Shown here: piece by piece, positions 51,369-60,942 of the stretch | Numbering within the stretch: the stretch's first letter is position 1 | How the letters are laid out: every line of letters starts with the position of its first letter | DNA from: Bradyrhizobium sp. Tv2a-2 | Lineage (GTDB): Bacteria; Pseudomonadota; Alphaproteobacteria; Rhizobiales; Xanthobacteraceae | DNA length: 64,000 nucleotides | Reading direction: 5' to 3' | NCBI RefSeq assembly: GCF_000472425.1 | Contig: NZ_AXAI01000011.1 | Span: 1-64,000 of the forward strand | Program-made: the position numbers and the translations under genes | Notes under the pieces: generated by a model | What the model was told of the DNA's origin: nothing | Seen by the model: the letters and a program-made list of their open reading frames with translations, nothing else | Database searches by the model: none

Positions 51369-51561
51369 CAATCTCGCCGAGGTTGGCTGCGCTATCGAAA
51401 CATGCTGCGGCAAGCCCGATCCCTCTGCTTGCCAAACGATGCCGAGCCCTTCTGTGCGAGCGTAGGCGGCTGGCGAAAGCGTCGGGTGTTGCGAGGCGGC
51501 GGTGCTAAACGAGCGCGTTGCGCTGGGTTTGGATCGCCAAGATCCGATCGGAGAAAGGCCT

Positions 51562-53796
51562 TTGCAAAGCACTGTCGGCTCCCGCGCCTACCAGAACGCG
51601 CGGCTTCAGAAGAAGTCCAGGAAGCAGGCGGACGCGCTGTTGCAAGCGGCCTATGGCGCCATGCGCCAGGGAAGGCATGCCGACGCCCAGGCGCTTTGCG
51701 TCCAGATCCTGCGCGAGCTGCCCGACCATTTCGACACATTGCATCTGCTCGGGGTATCGCTGCTGCAAACCGCGCGCATCGACGAGGCGCGGCGGGTTCT
51801 CGAGCACGCCATTGCCGCCGACCCGCGCTCGGCTGAGGCGCATTCCAATCTTGGCTTTGCGCTATTCAGGCTGAAGCGGTACGCCGAGGCGCGCCTTGCG
51901 CAGGAGAGGGCGCTGGCGCTGCAGCCGCAGTTCCCGACCGCGCTGACCAATCTCGGCAATACGATGATGCGGCTCGGCCACCTGCCGGAGGCCATCGCGT
52001 TGCACGAGCGCGCTATCAGCCTGAAGCCGGACTATGCCGACGCCTATTGCAACCGCGGCATGGTGGAGGTGATGCTGAAACAGAACCAGAAGGCGGTGCA
52101 CAGCTTCGGTCGTGCGTTGTCGTTCGCGCCGCGTCACCTGGAAGCCATCATCGGCAAGGGGATGGCGAGCATCGAGCTTCGCCATTTCGAGGAGGCCGCG
52201 GAGCTCTTCACGGCCGCGCTCGCGATCGCGCCGAACATGGCTGAAGTGCTGGCACATCGCGCGCGGCTGCACCTGTATCTCGGGCGGGTGAAGGAGTCGG
52301 AGGCCGATTTCGATGCCGCGCTGGCGCTCTCGCCCGAGCTTGAGCTCGCGCTGCGCGGAAAGGCCCAGGTCAGCCTGCACCTCGGCAAACATGCTGCCGC
52401 GCTCGCGGCCTGCAACAGGGTGCTCGAGCAGAATCCGAATTGCGAGATCGGCGTGACGCTGTTGGGCGACTGCCTGGCCAAGCAGGGCGAAGCCGTCGCG
52501 GCGATCGCGCAGTTCGACCGGGCGATCGCACTCAAGCCCGACTATGAAGAGGCCATCACCAAAAAGATTTTCGCGCTGGCCTTCTGGGAGGACACCAACT
52601 TCGCGGCCGAACAGGCCGCCCGGCGTGGCTGGTGGGAGCGGATCGGCAGCCGGATCGCACAGCGACAATTGGCACCGCGTTCGCTCGATCCGGATAGGCG
52701 CCTGGTGGTGGGTTATGTGTCCTCCGACTTCAGGAACCATTCGGCGGCGCTCTGCTTCCTGCCGGTGTACCGGCATCACGATCATACGAATTTCCAGATC
52801 GTCTCCTATTCCTGCTCGCCGCAGGCCGATCCCGTCACGCAGGGCTTCCGCTCCTTTTCCGACGTCTGGGTCGACGCAGTGAGCCTCTCCGACGAGGAGC
52901 TGGCATCGCGCATCGAGGCCGACAAGGTCGATGTTCTCATCGACCTGTCGGGGCATTCGGCGGGCAATCGCCTCAGGGTATTTGCGAGCAAGCCCGCGCC
53001 GGTGCAGGTGACGGCCTGGGGGCATGCGACGGGGACGGGCCTGCCGACGATCGATTGCCTGTTCGCGGACCCCGTGACCGTGCCGGAAACTGCGCACGCG
53101 TTGTTTGCCGAACGGGTGGTTTACGATCTGCCCTGCGCCATCACGATCGAGCCCGAGACGGGCAGCCCCGTTGCGGACGCGCCGGTGCTGCGGAACGGCT
53201 ACGTGACGTTCGGCGTGTTCAACAGGATCGAGAAGATATCCGATGCCGCACTCGCGGTGTGGTCGAAGATCATGCATGCGCTGCCGGAATCGCGCATCCT
53301 GCTCAAGCATGGCGCCCTCGACGATACCATGCTGCGCGACCAGCTGACCGGCAGGTTTGCTAGCCGTGGCATATCGCTGGATCGCGTCGCTTGCCTGGGC
53401 ACGTCGACGCGGCCCGATCATTTGCGGGCTTTTGACAAGGTCGACATCTCCCTCGATCCGTTCCCACAGAACGGCGGCGTCAGCACCTGGGAATCGCTGC
53501 AGATGGGCGTTCCTGTCGTGGCCAAGCTCGGCAGCTGCAACTCCGCGCGGGTGGGCGCCGCGATCATGACATCGCTCGGGCTGGATGATTGGGTCGGCGA
53601 CGACGATGACCGCTACATCGCGATCGCGCTGGAAAAGGCCGGAAATCCGTCCGCGCTCCAGGCGGTGCGCCAGGGCATGCGGGCCAGGATCGCACAATCA
53701 GCCTCGGGCAACAGCGCGACCTACACCGCAAAGGTCGAGGAAGCCTATCGCACGCTGTGGCGCGATTACTGCAGCCGCATGTCCGGCTTCGAGTAG
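51562..53796 (+). CDS. TPR-GT41 (SPINDLY/OGT-like) glycosyltransferase, copy 1
   Basis: The protein has 744 residues from TTG 51562 (GGAGAAAGG upstream). The same LQSTVGSRA start recurs in the two paralogues, so the longer frame from 51502 is unlikely. Residues about 15-370 are roughly ten TPR units (AEAHSNLGFALFRLKRYAEA, PTALTNLGNTMMRLGHLPEA). From about 377 comes the GT41 domain: VVGYVSSDFRNHSAA, VLIDLSGHSAGNRL, YVTFGVFNRIEKIS and PFPQNGGVSTWESLQMGVPVV. Such enzymes transfer a sugar from a nucleotide donor to protein Ser/Thr or other acceptors. Caulobacter FlmG, a flagellin glycosyltransferase, has comparable TPR-GT architecture. Confidence 0.87.
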   Translation: MQSTVGSRAYQNARLQKKSRKQADALLQAAYGAMRQGRHADAQALCVQILRELPDHFDTLHLLGVSLLQTARIDEARRVLEHAIAADPRSAEAHSNLGFALFRLKRYAEARLAQERALALQPQFPTALTNLGNTMMRLGHLPEAIALHERAISLKPDYADAYCNRGMVEVMLKQNQKAVHSFGRALSFAPRHLEAIIGKGMASIELRHFEEAAELFTAALAIAPNMAEVLAHRARLHLYLGRVKESEADFDAALALSPELELALRGKAQVSLHLGKHAAALAACNRVLEQNPNCEIGVTLLGDCLAKQGEAVAAIAQFDRAIALKPDYEEAITKKIFALAFWEDTNFAAEQAARRGWWERIGSRIAQRQLAPRSLDPDRRLVVGYVSSDFRNHSAALCFLPVYRHHDHTNFQIVSYSCSPQADPVTQGFRSFSDVWVDAVSLSDEELASRIEADKVDVLIDLSGHSAGNRLRVFASKPAPVQVTAWGHATGTGLPTIDCLFADPVTVPETAHALFAERVVYDLPCAITIEPETGSPVADAPVLRNGYVTFGVFNRIEKISDAALAVWSKIMHALPESRILLKHGALDDTMLRDQLTGRFASRGISLDRVACLGTSTRPDHLRAFDKVDISLDPFPQNGGVSTWESLQMGVPVVAKLGSCNSARVGAAIMTSLGLDDWVGDDDDRYIAIALEKAGNPSALQAVRQGMRARIAQSASGNSATYTAKVEEAYRTLWRDYCSRMSGFE

Positions 53797-53903
53797 CATG
53801 ATGCACGCAGGTCCGAAAAGCTTGGATTGCAGATCTGTTCCGTTGATGAGTCCTCGAGGCCCGGCTTCGCCCCCGGCGCTTGAACCTAAAGGCACAGCTT
53901 GAC

Positions 53904-55307
53904 ATGACCGCTCAACCCGCTGCTCCCGCGACCTTTGAGGCCATCGTCGGCCAGATCAGAGACCTCGGCTACAAGTATATCCAGGAGAAGGATTTCATCA
54001 GCGCGCAGCTCGCGTTCAAGAAGCTGCTGGAGCTTGACGGCAAGGACATCAACGGGCGGTTCGTCCTTGCCCAGCTGATCGACGACGGATCGCACAAGAA
54101 GCGTGCCGAGGCGCGCGACATGATGCTCGCGATACTGGAGGAGCATCCCGAAATCTTCGGCAATCCGAGCGAAGGCAATCTGCACCTGATCAGAAGCGCC
54201 GCCGTGAGATGCAGCCATGTCGGGCCTTTTGCCAAGGCGATCGAGCTCTTCCGCAAGCTTGCTCACGCGTCGAATCTCGCTGGCGACTATTTCCAGCTCA
54301 GCGAGATCCTGACCCAGGGCTCCTTCTTTGAAGAATCGATTGCCAGCCTTCAAAAGGCGATGGAGCTCGATCCTGCCAATTTCGATACGCCGACCAATCG
54401 TGAGACCCTGGACATCGCAAGATCGCGCCTGAGCGCTCCGGCCCCCAAGACGGAAAAGGAAAAGAAGAAGATCGGCCGCTATCCGGAAACCGAGGTCTTT
54501 CTGGGCGACTTCCAGAAACTGGTCAAGGATCACATCGCGGTCAATTTGAAGAGCGAAGACAGGTTCATCAACAAGAGCACGAAGTTCTTCACGATGGGTT
54601 CGTGCTTTGCCAGGAACCTGTCGCGCAGCCTAGTTACGAATGGCTATGTCAGCCATCACATGGAGATCTCCGAATACATCAATACGACCTTCGCCAACCG
54701 GGTGTTCGTCGACTGGCTCAGCGACCGCGACATCGATGACGCCATTCGCGAGCGGATCGTCAGCCTGCTGCCGGGGGGCTGGAGCAAGGAAAACACCCTT
54801 CAGGTCCTGAGAAACAGCGATGTGTTCATCCTGACGCTTGGTGTTGCACCTGCCTTCTTCGACAGGGTAACGGGTGATTTCGTTCTGCCGCGGCCGACCG
54901 CCTTGAATTCGAGGGTGCTGGCGGAGAAATATGTTTTCCGGACCACGAGCGTCCGGGAAAACGTCGAGAACGTCACCTACCTTCTCGACTTCATCAGAAA
55001 AATTTCTCCCGGGATCAAGGTCGTCGTCACCGTGTCTCCGGTGCCGCTGGTCGCCTCGTTTGAACACGAGTCAGCCGTCCAGGCGGACTGCCTCTCAAAA
55101 AGCACCATGCGACTGGTTGCCCATGAAGTGGTGAATCATTCGAACATCTCGAACATCCTGTACTGGCCGTCGTTTGAGGTGTTCAGGTGGGCAGGCTCTC
55201 ACGCCGGCAGCTATTATGCCGCCGACGATGGCGCGGCCTGGCATGTGTCCGAGGAGAAGGTGGCCGGCACGATCAGCGCATTCATCGAAATGTTCTCTGC
55301 CGCATAA
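53904..55307 (+). CDS. GSCFA-domain protein with N-terminal TPR-like region
   Basis: The protein has 467 residues from ATG 53904 (a TTG at 53880 is possible). The N-terminal 190 residues are helical and TPR-like (AQLAFKKLLELDGKDINGRF, EESIASLQKAMELDP). A charged linker (KTEKEKKKIGR) follows. The GSCFA domain opens with FTMGSCFARNLSRSL at about 229-243, the motif that names the family, and continues with ILTLGVAPAFFD and VVVTVSPVPL. The fold is related to SGNH hydrolases, so an esterase or acyltransferase on glycans is plausible but unproven. It is wedged between two TPR-GT41 paralogues. Confidence 0.82.
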   Translation: MTAQPAAPATFEAIVGQIRDLGYKYIQEKDFISAQLAFKKLLELDGKDINGRFVLAQLIDDGSHKKRAEARDMMLAILEEHPEIFGNPSEGNLHLIRSAAVRCSHVGPFAKAIELFRKLAHASNLAGDYFQLSEILTQGSFFEESIASLQKAMELDPANFDTPTNRETLDIARSRLSAPAPKTEKEKKKIGRYPETEVFLGDFQKLVKDHIAVNLKSEDRFINKSTKFFTMGSCFARNLSRSLVTNGYVSHHMEISEYINTTFANRVFVDWLSDRDIDDAIRERIVSLLPGGWSKENTLQVLRNSDVFILTLGVAPAFFDRVTGDFVLPRPTALNSRVLAEKYVFRTTSVRENVENVTYLLDFIRKISPGIKVVVTVSPVPLVASFEHESAVQADCLSKSTMRLVAHEVVNHSNISNILYWPSFEVFRWAGSHAGSYYAADDGAAWHVSEEKVAGTISAFIEMFSAA

Positions 55308-55310
55308 CCG

Positions 55311-55371
55311 GAGCCTGATTCTTCCAGGCTCGGGAGCCATCGCGCGCCGAGCTTTCGCCGGCGCCGGCGAA
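55311..55371 (+). terminator. Two successive hairpins after the GSCFA gene
   Basis: GAGCCTG (55311-55317) pairs with CAGGCTC (55325-55331). A perfect 18-bp palindrome TTCGCCGGCGCCGGCGAA follows at 55354-55371. Neither has a U-tract. They probably separate the GSCFA transcript from the next TPR-GT41 gene or stabilise the 3' end. Confidence 0.4.
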
Positions 55372-55422
55372 TCAACCAACCGGTGTTAGACATCGCGCAA
55401 GAAAATTCCTGGAGAAGAGGCT

Positions 55423-57660
55423 TTGCAAAGCACCGTCGGCTCCCGCGCCTTCCAGAACGCGAGGCTGCAGAAGAAGATCAAGAAGCAGGCGGAGTCATTC
55501 GTGCCGGCGGCGCTCGCCGCCTATCGCGAACGCAGGCATGCGGATCTTCAGTCGCTTTGCCGGTGGGTGCTCCAGGATGTGCCGAACTATTTTGACGCCA
55601 TGCATCTTCTGGGCGTCTCCGTGCTCGAATGCGGGCGGCTCGAGGAGGCGAGGCAGATTCTCGAGCGCGCGGTCGCGCTCGACCAGAACTCGGCGGAGGC
55701 GCATGGCAACCTTGGCTTTGTGCTGTTCAGCCTCCAACGCTATGAGGAAGCGCGGATCAGTCTGGAAAAATCGGTCGCGCTGAAGCCGAATTTTGCAGCG
55801 GCCCAGCGGAATCTGGGCAATGTCCTGTTGCGGCTGGAGATGGGCGAGCAGGCGATAGAGGCCTTCGATCGGGCGATCCAACTGCAGCCCGATGACGCCG
55901 ACGCCTATTGTAATCGCGGCGTCACGGAGATGATGCTTCGCCGATACGAAGCAGCCGCCCTCAGCGCCGAGCGTGCTCTTGCGATCCAGCCGCGTCATTT
56001 CGAGGCCATGGTGGGCAAGGGGCTGGCTCACCTCGAGCTCCGGCACTTCGAGGTGGCCGAAGCCGCCTTCAATGCGGCGCTCGCGCTCAGGCCGGACATG
56101 GCCGAACTCCTGGCGCACCGCGGACGGCTCAATGTCCTGTTGGGGCGGAGGGCGCAGGCGGAAGCCGATTTCGATGCCGCAGCCGCGCTCGAGCCCTCGC
56201 TCGAACTCGCATGGCGAGGGAAAGCGCAGGTCGGCATGCTCACGGGCAACGTGGAGCAGGCCATCGTCGCCTGCAAAAGGGTGCTCGAGCAAAATCCGAC
56301 CTCGGAAGTCGGCCTCACTTTGCTGGGCGCCTGCCTCGGACGGCTGGGAGACACGGCCGGCGCTATCCAGCATTTCGACCGGGCGCTGGAGATCAAGCCG
56401 GACTACGATGAAGCGATTTCGAAGAAGATCTTCTATCTGGATTTTCTTCCCGGTGCGGATTTCGCGGCCCAGCAGACGGCGCGAAGCCAGTGGTGGGATG
56501 CGGTCGGCTCGAGATTTGCCAGACGTCAGCTTGCGGTGCGATCGCCCGACCCGAACAGGCTCATCGTCGTCGGCTATGTGTCGTCCGACTTCAGGATCCA
56601 TTCGGCTGCGTTTGCCTTCTCGCCGGTGCTGCGATCGCATGACAGAACGAACTTCCAGATCAACTGCTATTCCTGCTCGTCGGTGCGGGATTCGTTGACC
56701 GCCGTTTTCCGGTCGCAAGCCGACGTCTGGGTCGACGCCCTGGCTCTTTCTGACGATGAGCTGGCGGACCGCATCCAGGCGGACGGCGTCGATATCCTGG
56801 TCGACCTTTCAGGCCACACGACTGGCAATCGTCTGGGCATGTTCGCGCGCAAGCCGGCGCCGGTCCAGGTCACGGCCTGGGGCAGCGGCACGGGGACGGG
56901 CCTTCGAACCATGGATTATCTGCTCGCCGACCCCGTGATCATTCCCGGGGACGTCAGACATATGTTCGCTGAGCGGGTGCATGACTTGCCGTGCGTGATC
57001 ACGATGGAGCCCTTATCCGACGGGCAGCCCTCCGCGCTTCCGATGCTTCGCAACGGCTTCGTCACCTTCGGTGTTTTCAACCGGATCGACAAGATATCCG
57101 ACGAAGCGCTGGCGGTCTGGGCAAGGCTGCTGCGCGCGGTGACGGACTCGAAGATCATCGTCAAGCATTTCGCGCTTGACGAAGCGTTTCTGCGCGACGG
57201 TTTGATCGCTCGTTTCGTGGCCCAGGGTGTTGCGCAGGAGCGGGTCATTTGCATCGGCTCGACCGATCGCCCCGGCCATCTGCAGGCCTTCGAAAACATC
57301 GACATCTCGCTCGATCCGTTTCCGCAGAACGGCGGCATCAGCACCTGGGAGTCGCTCTATATGGGTGTCCCGGTCATTGCCAAGCTCGGCAACGGCGCGT
57401 CGTCGCGTGCGGCCGGAGCCATCCTGAAGGCGATCGGTCTCGACGACTGGGTCGCAGACGATGACGATGGCTATGTTGCGATCGCGCAAAAGTTCGCAGC
57501 CATGTCCTCCGATTTGGAAGCGCTTCGAGCGGATCTTCGCGCAAAGATCGCGAACTCGGCGGCCGGCAATGTCACGGTTTACACGCGAGAGGTCGAGGCG
57601 GGTTATCGACAGTTCTGGCGCGAATACTGTGCGTCGAGACACCGGGACGCGCGCGAATAG
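55423..57660 (+). CDS. TPR-GT41 (SPINDLY/OGT-like) glycosyltransferase, copy 2
   Basis: The protein has 745 residues from TTG 55423 with GGAGAAGAGG upstream. The first 60 nt of the gene are nearly identical to copy 1 (LQSTVGSRAFQNARLQKK). The TPR region runs to about residue 370 (AEAHGNLGFVLFSLQRYEEA, ADAYCNRGVTEMMLRRYEAA). The GT41 domain has VVGYVSSDFRIHSAA, VDLSGHTTGNRLGMFARKPAP and PFPQNGGISTWESLYMGVPVI. It keeps the GTGTGL loop of this subfamily where OGT has a GYPGTTG-type loop. The acceptor is unknown; three related enzymes suggest different targets or sites. Confidence 0.87.
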   Translation: MQSTVGSRAFQNARLQKKIKKQAESFVPAALAAYRERRHADLQSLCRWVLQDVPNYFDAMHLLGVSVLECGRLEEARQILERAVALDQNSAEAHGNLGFVLFSLQRYEEARISLEKSVALKPNFAAAQRNLGNVLLRLEMGEQAIEAFDRAIQLQPDDADAYCNRGVTEMMLRRYEAAALSAERALAIQPRHFEAMVGKGLAHLELRHFEVAEAAFNAALALRPDMAELLAHRGRLNVLLGRRAQAEADFDAAAALEPSLELAWRGKAQVGMLTGNVEQAIVACKRVLEQNPTSEVGLTLLGACLGRLGDTAGAIQHFDRALEIKPDYDEAISKKIFYLDFLPGADFAAQQTARSQWWDAVGSRFARRQLAVRSPDPNRLIVVGYVSSDFRIHSAAFAFSPVLRSHDRTNFQINCYSCSSVRDSLTAVFRSQADVWVDALALSDDELADRIQADGVDILVDLSGHTTGNRLGMFARKPAPVQVTAWGSGTGTGLRTMDYLLADPVIIPGDVRHMFAERVHDLPCVITMEPLSDGQPSALPMLRNGFVTFGVFNRIDKISDEALAVWARLLRAVTDSKIIVKHFALDEAFLRDGLIARFVAQGVAQERVICIGSTDRPGHLQAFENIDISLDPFPQNGGISTWESLYMGVPVIAKLGNGASSRAAGAILKAIGLDDWVADDDDGYVAIAQKFAAMSSDLEALRADLRAKIANSAAGNVTVYTREVEAGYRQFWREYCASRHRDARE

Positions 57661-57707
57661 CGGCCGGTTGATCAGGTGCGGGCTCGAACGATCAAGGAGA
57701 CAAGCGC

Positions 57708-59936
57708 TTGCAAGGCACTGTCGGTTCCCGCGCTTTCCAGAACGCGCGGCAGCACAAGAAGCTGAAGAAACAGGCCGAAGGGCTGTTGCCGACGGCTGTC
57801 GCGGCCTACCGACAGGGCAGGCATGCGGACGCCCAGGCGCTTTGTCGGCGCATTCTCCAGGACCTGCCCGACTATTTCGACGGCCTGCATCTGCTCGGGG
57901 TCTCCCAGCTCGATTGCGGGCGCTTCGAGGAGGCCGGGCAAGCGCTCGAGCGTGCCGTCGCCGTTGATCCCCGTTCGGCGGACGCGCATTCCAACCTTGG
58001 TTTCGCATTCTTCAAGCTGAGACGTTACGACGAGGCGCGCCGCGTCCAAGAGAAGGCGCTCGCGCTCAAGCCGAACTTTCCGACGGCGCAGACCAATCTC
58101 GGCAACACGCTGATGCAGCTCGGCCTGTGGGAGCAGGCGATCGCGGCGCATGAGCGCGCGATCCGGATGAAGCCCGACTATGCCGATGCTTACTGCAATC
58201 GCGGCATGGCCGAGCTGATGCTCAAGCGATACGAGCAAGCGGCGCAAAGCTTCGATCGGGCTCTTTCATTCCAGCCCCGTCACCTCGAGGCGATGGCCGG
58301 CAAGGGGCTCGCCTGTATCGAGCTGCAACATTTCGAACAGGCCGAGGCGCTGCTGAGTGCGGCGCTTGCGCTCAAGCCCGACCTGCCGGGGGTCCTGGCT
58401 TATCGCGGGCGCATCCATTTTCAGTTCGGACGCTACGCCGATTCGGTCGCCGATTTCGATGCCGCACTCGCGCTGTCTCCAGAACTGGAAGTGGCGTGGC
58501 GCTGGAAGGCCCAGGCCGCGATGCTCTCCGGCAACCAGGCCCAGGCGATGCTGGCCTGCAAACGGCTGCTCGATCAAAATCCGCATTCGGCGATCGGGCT
58601 CACGCTTCTTGGCGCCAGCCTGACGCAGCAGGGCGAGATCGCTGCGGCGATCGCGCATTTCGACAGTGCGATCGAGGTGCAGCCCGACCACGAGGATGCG
58701 ATCACGAAGAAGATCTTCGCCCTGGATTTTCTGCCCGGGGTGGACTTCGCCCTGCAGCAGGCGGCCCGCAAATATTGGTGGGATGCGATCGGGGCCGGGC
58801 TGCAAACGCGCAAACCTGCGGCCCGGTCGCTTGATCCGGACCGGCGCGTCGTGGTCGGTTATGTCTCGTCGGATTTCCGCGGTCACTCGGTGGCATTCTG
58901 TGTGCTGCCCGTGCTGCGCCACCATGATCACACAAAGTTCGAGGTGGTCTGCTATTCCTGCTCGCTGCTGCAGGATGCCTTCACCGATGTGTTCCGGTCG
59001 CACGCCGATCGTTGGGTGGATGCCTCCAGGATGTCCGACGATGAGCTCGCCGATCGTATCGCGGCCGATGGCGTCGATATCCTCGTCGACCTCTCAGGCC
59101 ACACCGCGGGCAACCGGCTCACCGTCTTCGCCAGGAAGCCGGCGCCCATCCAGGTGACGGCCTGGGGCAGCGGTAGCGGCACGGGCCTGCCGACCATCGA
59201 TTATTTCTTTGCCGATCCCGTCATTATCCCCGAAGCAGCGCGGCCGCTGTTCGCGGAGAAGATCCATGATTTGCCGGCGGTGATCACCATGGAGCCGGTC
59301 ACCGGGTTTCGCCCGGTCCCGCCGCCGATGCTTCGCAACGGCCATGTCACGTTCGGCGTGTTCAACCGGATCGACAAGATCTCAGATGATGCACTCAGAC
59401 TCTGGTCCGCCTTGATGCGTCTCGTTCCCGGCTCGAAGATCATCGTCAAGAACAGCGCGCTTGACGATCGTCTGCTGCGCGACGCGCTCGCCGGCCGTTT
59501 CGTGGCGCACGGCATCGCCGATGGCGACTTCACCTTCATGGGTACGACCGCGCGCAACGAGCATCTGAGAGCTTTCGAGCAGGTCGACATCTCGCTCGAT
59601 CCGTTTCCGCAGAACGGCGGCATCAGCACCTGGGAGTCGCTCCATATGGGCGTTCCGGTCGTCGCCAAGCTCGGACATGCCGCCTCGTCACGCGTCGCCG
59701 GCGCCTTGCTTGAGGCCATCGGCCTGCAGGACTGGGTCGCCGAAGACGATGACGCCTATCTCGCGATCGCACAGCGATTTGCCGCCCAGCCGTTGCATCT
59801 GGAAAAGCTGCGCGCCGAGCTGCCGGGCATGATTGCACGCTCGGCTGCCGGCGATGTCGAGGCCTATACCCACAGGGTGGAGCAAGGCTATCGGCAGTTC
59901 TGGCGGAATTATTGCGCGGCCGGCTCAGCTGCCTGA
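57708..59936 (+). CDS. TPR-GT41 (SPINDLY/OGT-like) glycosyltransferase, copy 3
   Basis: The protein has 742 residues from TTG 57708 with AAGGAGA upstream, 47 nt after copy 2. It starts LQGTVGSRAFQNARQHKK. The TPR array (ADAHSNLGFAFFKLRRYDEA and ADAYCNRGMAELMLKRYEQA) precedes the GT41 domain with VVGYVSSDFRGHSVA, VDLSGHTAGNRLTVFARKPAP and PFPQNGGISTWESLHMGVPVV. By motif comparison the catalytic half is closer to copy 2 than to copy 1. The 3' end overlaps the convergent DUF1223 gene by 12 nt. Confidence 0.87.
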   Translation: MQGTVGSRAFQNARQHKKLKKQAEGLLPTAVAAYRQGRHADAQALCRRILQDLPDYFDGLHLLGVSQLDCGRFEEAGQALERAVAVDPRSADAHSNLGFAFFKLRRYDEARRVQEKALALKPNFPTAQTNLGNTLMQLGLWEQAIAAHERAIRMKPDYADAYCNRGMAELMLKRYEQAAQSFDRALSFQPRHLEAMAGKGLACIELQHFEQAEALLSAALALKPDLPGVLAYRGRIHFQFGRYADSVADFDAALALSPELEVAWRWKAQAAMLSGNQAQAMLACKRLLDQNPHSAIGLTLLGASLTQQGEIAAAIAHFDSAIEVQPDHEDAITKKIFALDFLPGVDFALQQAARKYWWDAIGAGLQTRKPAARSLDPDRRVVVGYVSSDFRGHSVAFCVLPVLRHHDHTKFEVVCYSCSLLQDAFTDVFRSHADRWVDASRMSDDELADRIAADGVDILVDLSGHTAGNRLTVFARKPAPIQVTAWGSGSGTGLPTIDYFFADPVIIPEAARPLFAEKIHDLPAVITMEPVTGFRPVPPPMLRNGHVTFGVFNRIDKISDDALRLWSALMRLVPGSKIIVKNSALDDRLLRDALAGRFVAHGIADGDFTFMGTTARNEHLRAFEQVDISLDPFPQNGGISTWESLHMGVPVVAKLGHAASSRVAGALLEAIGLQDWVAEDDDAYLAIAQRFAAQPLHLEKLRAELPGMIARSAAGDVEAYTHRVEQGYRQFWRNYCAAGSAA

Positions 59937-60617
59937 CAGCCTCGCCGCACCGATGATGCGCCCGTCCGGCGCTTCAAGGAGGACGGCGACATCCTCACCT
60001 TCCGGGAATTTTTCCCGCAGGGTGAGTGGCGATCCCTGCCAGTCGCCGATGCCGCGGACCGAGCGCACGACATTCGCCTCTTCAAGCGTTCGTCCACCGT
60101 TTTCGCCGCGCCGGATCGCGGTGGTGTGGGCGTGATCGAAGCCAATCAACAACAGCCTGCCGCGGCCCTGGCCGGCGCCGACGTCGATGGAAAGTCCGTC
60201 CGTGTGCTTCGCCAGGCTCAACGTCGCGGCGGTCGTGCTCTTCTGCCGCGCCGCGTCGATGGCCGAACCGACGTCCTGGCGTTGCGAGCCGACATGGCTG
60301 GACGCGCCGTCGACCACGATCTCCGGCGTGTAGGAGCCGTCGCCGAAACGATGCCCATAACGGTCCTGCCGCGAGGTTGCCTCGGGCAGCGAGAACGGGT
60401 CCTTCCAGCCCAGCCGGTCCCAATAGGTGACATGGAAGGCGAGCGGCAGCACGTCGGTGCGGTCGCGCGCCAGCTCGTTGAGATAGGCGTTGGCGGGCGG
60501 GCAGGACGAGCAGCCCTGCGAGGTGAAGAGCTCGACCACCACGGGGCGCTCGGCCGCGCCGGCGGCGGAGACGGTGAGGCCCAGCAACGCCAATCCGGCG
60601 AGATGACGATAGAACAT
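59925..60617 (-). CDS. DUF1223 secreted thioredoxin-like protein
   Basis: The protein has 230 residues from ATG 60617 with TTGGAGGG upstream; the frame extends upstream without a better start. Residues 1-21 form a signal peptide (LAGLALLGLTVSAAGA). VVELFTSQGCSSCPPAN carries a CxxC pair (Cys36, Cys39), and VTYWDRLGWKDPFS and SYTPEIVVDGA are DUF1223 hallmarks. It is a periplasmic protein of unknown role with a thioredoxin-like fold. It appears unrelated to the glycan locus. Confidence 0.85.
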   Translation of the reverse strand: MFYRHLAGLALLGLTVSAAGAAERPVVVELFTSQGCSSCPPANAYLNELARDRTDVLPLAFHVTYWDRLGWKDPFSLPEATSRQDRYGHRFGDGSYTPEIVVDGASSHVGSQRQDVGSAIDAARQKSTTAATLSLAKHTDGLSIDVGAGQGRGRLLLIGFDHAHTTAIRRGENGGRTLEEANVVRSVRGIGDWQGSPLTLREKFPEGEDVAVLLEAPDGRIIGAARLSGS

Positions 60618-60942
60618 GATGCCCTCCAAGGCGTCCGGTTGATGTGAATTTTTCTCTGCCTCGGGTCTTCGCGTCCCCGGGCCCCTCGTTACGCCGGGGC
60701 GGGAACACAAGGCCGTGAGGGCCTGCGGGCGGGGCTCAGCGCCTCTGGCATGCCCGAACCGAAGGACAATTGGCAGGAGCGAACATTGCAGTACCTGCTG
60801 ATCTCACCTAGAGTCGGGCCGCTTCTTACGGGGATATTAGGGACCTTTATGGCGGGACCGGCTGGTCCGGCGCCGTCGTCCGCATGGCGGCCTCGGCGGG
60901 GAAGCGGGGCGAAATCAGGACCAGTTCGTTGAGCGCCGATTC
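60618..60942. other. Divergent intergenic region, no gene seen
   Basis: The 325 nt between the DUF1223 and cyclase genes are GC-rich. A 60-codon frame at 60750-60932 has no ribosome-binding site or family and was not accepted. Promoters for both flanking genes must lie here, but I cannot name them. Confidence 0.4.

Noticed and set aside
51862..53697. 611-codon minus-strand frame inside the first TPR-GT41 gene
   Set aside because: High-GC shadow of a real gene; translation is Arg/His/Gln-rich and without motifs. Similar shadows inside copies 2 and 3 were dropped too.
60750..60932. 60-codon plus-strand frame before the cyclase gene
   Set aside because: No ribosome-binding site, low-complexity Pro/Arg/Gly-rich translation and no recognisable family; it overlaps the probable promoter region.
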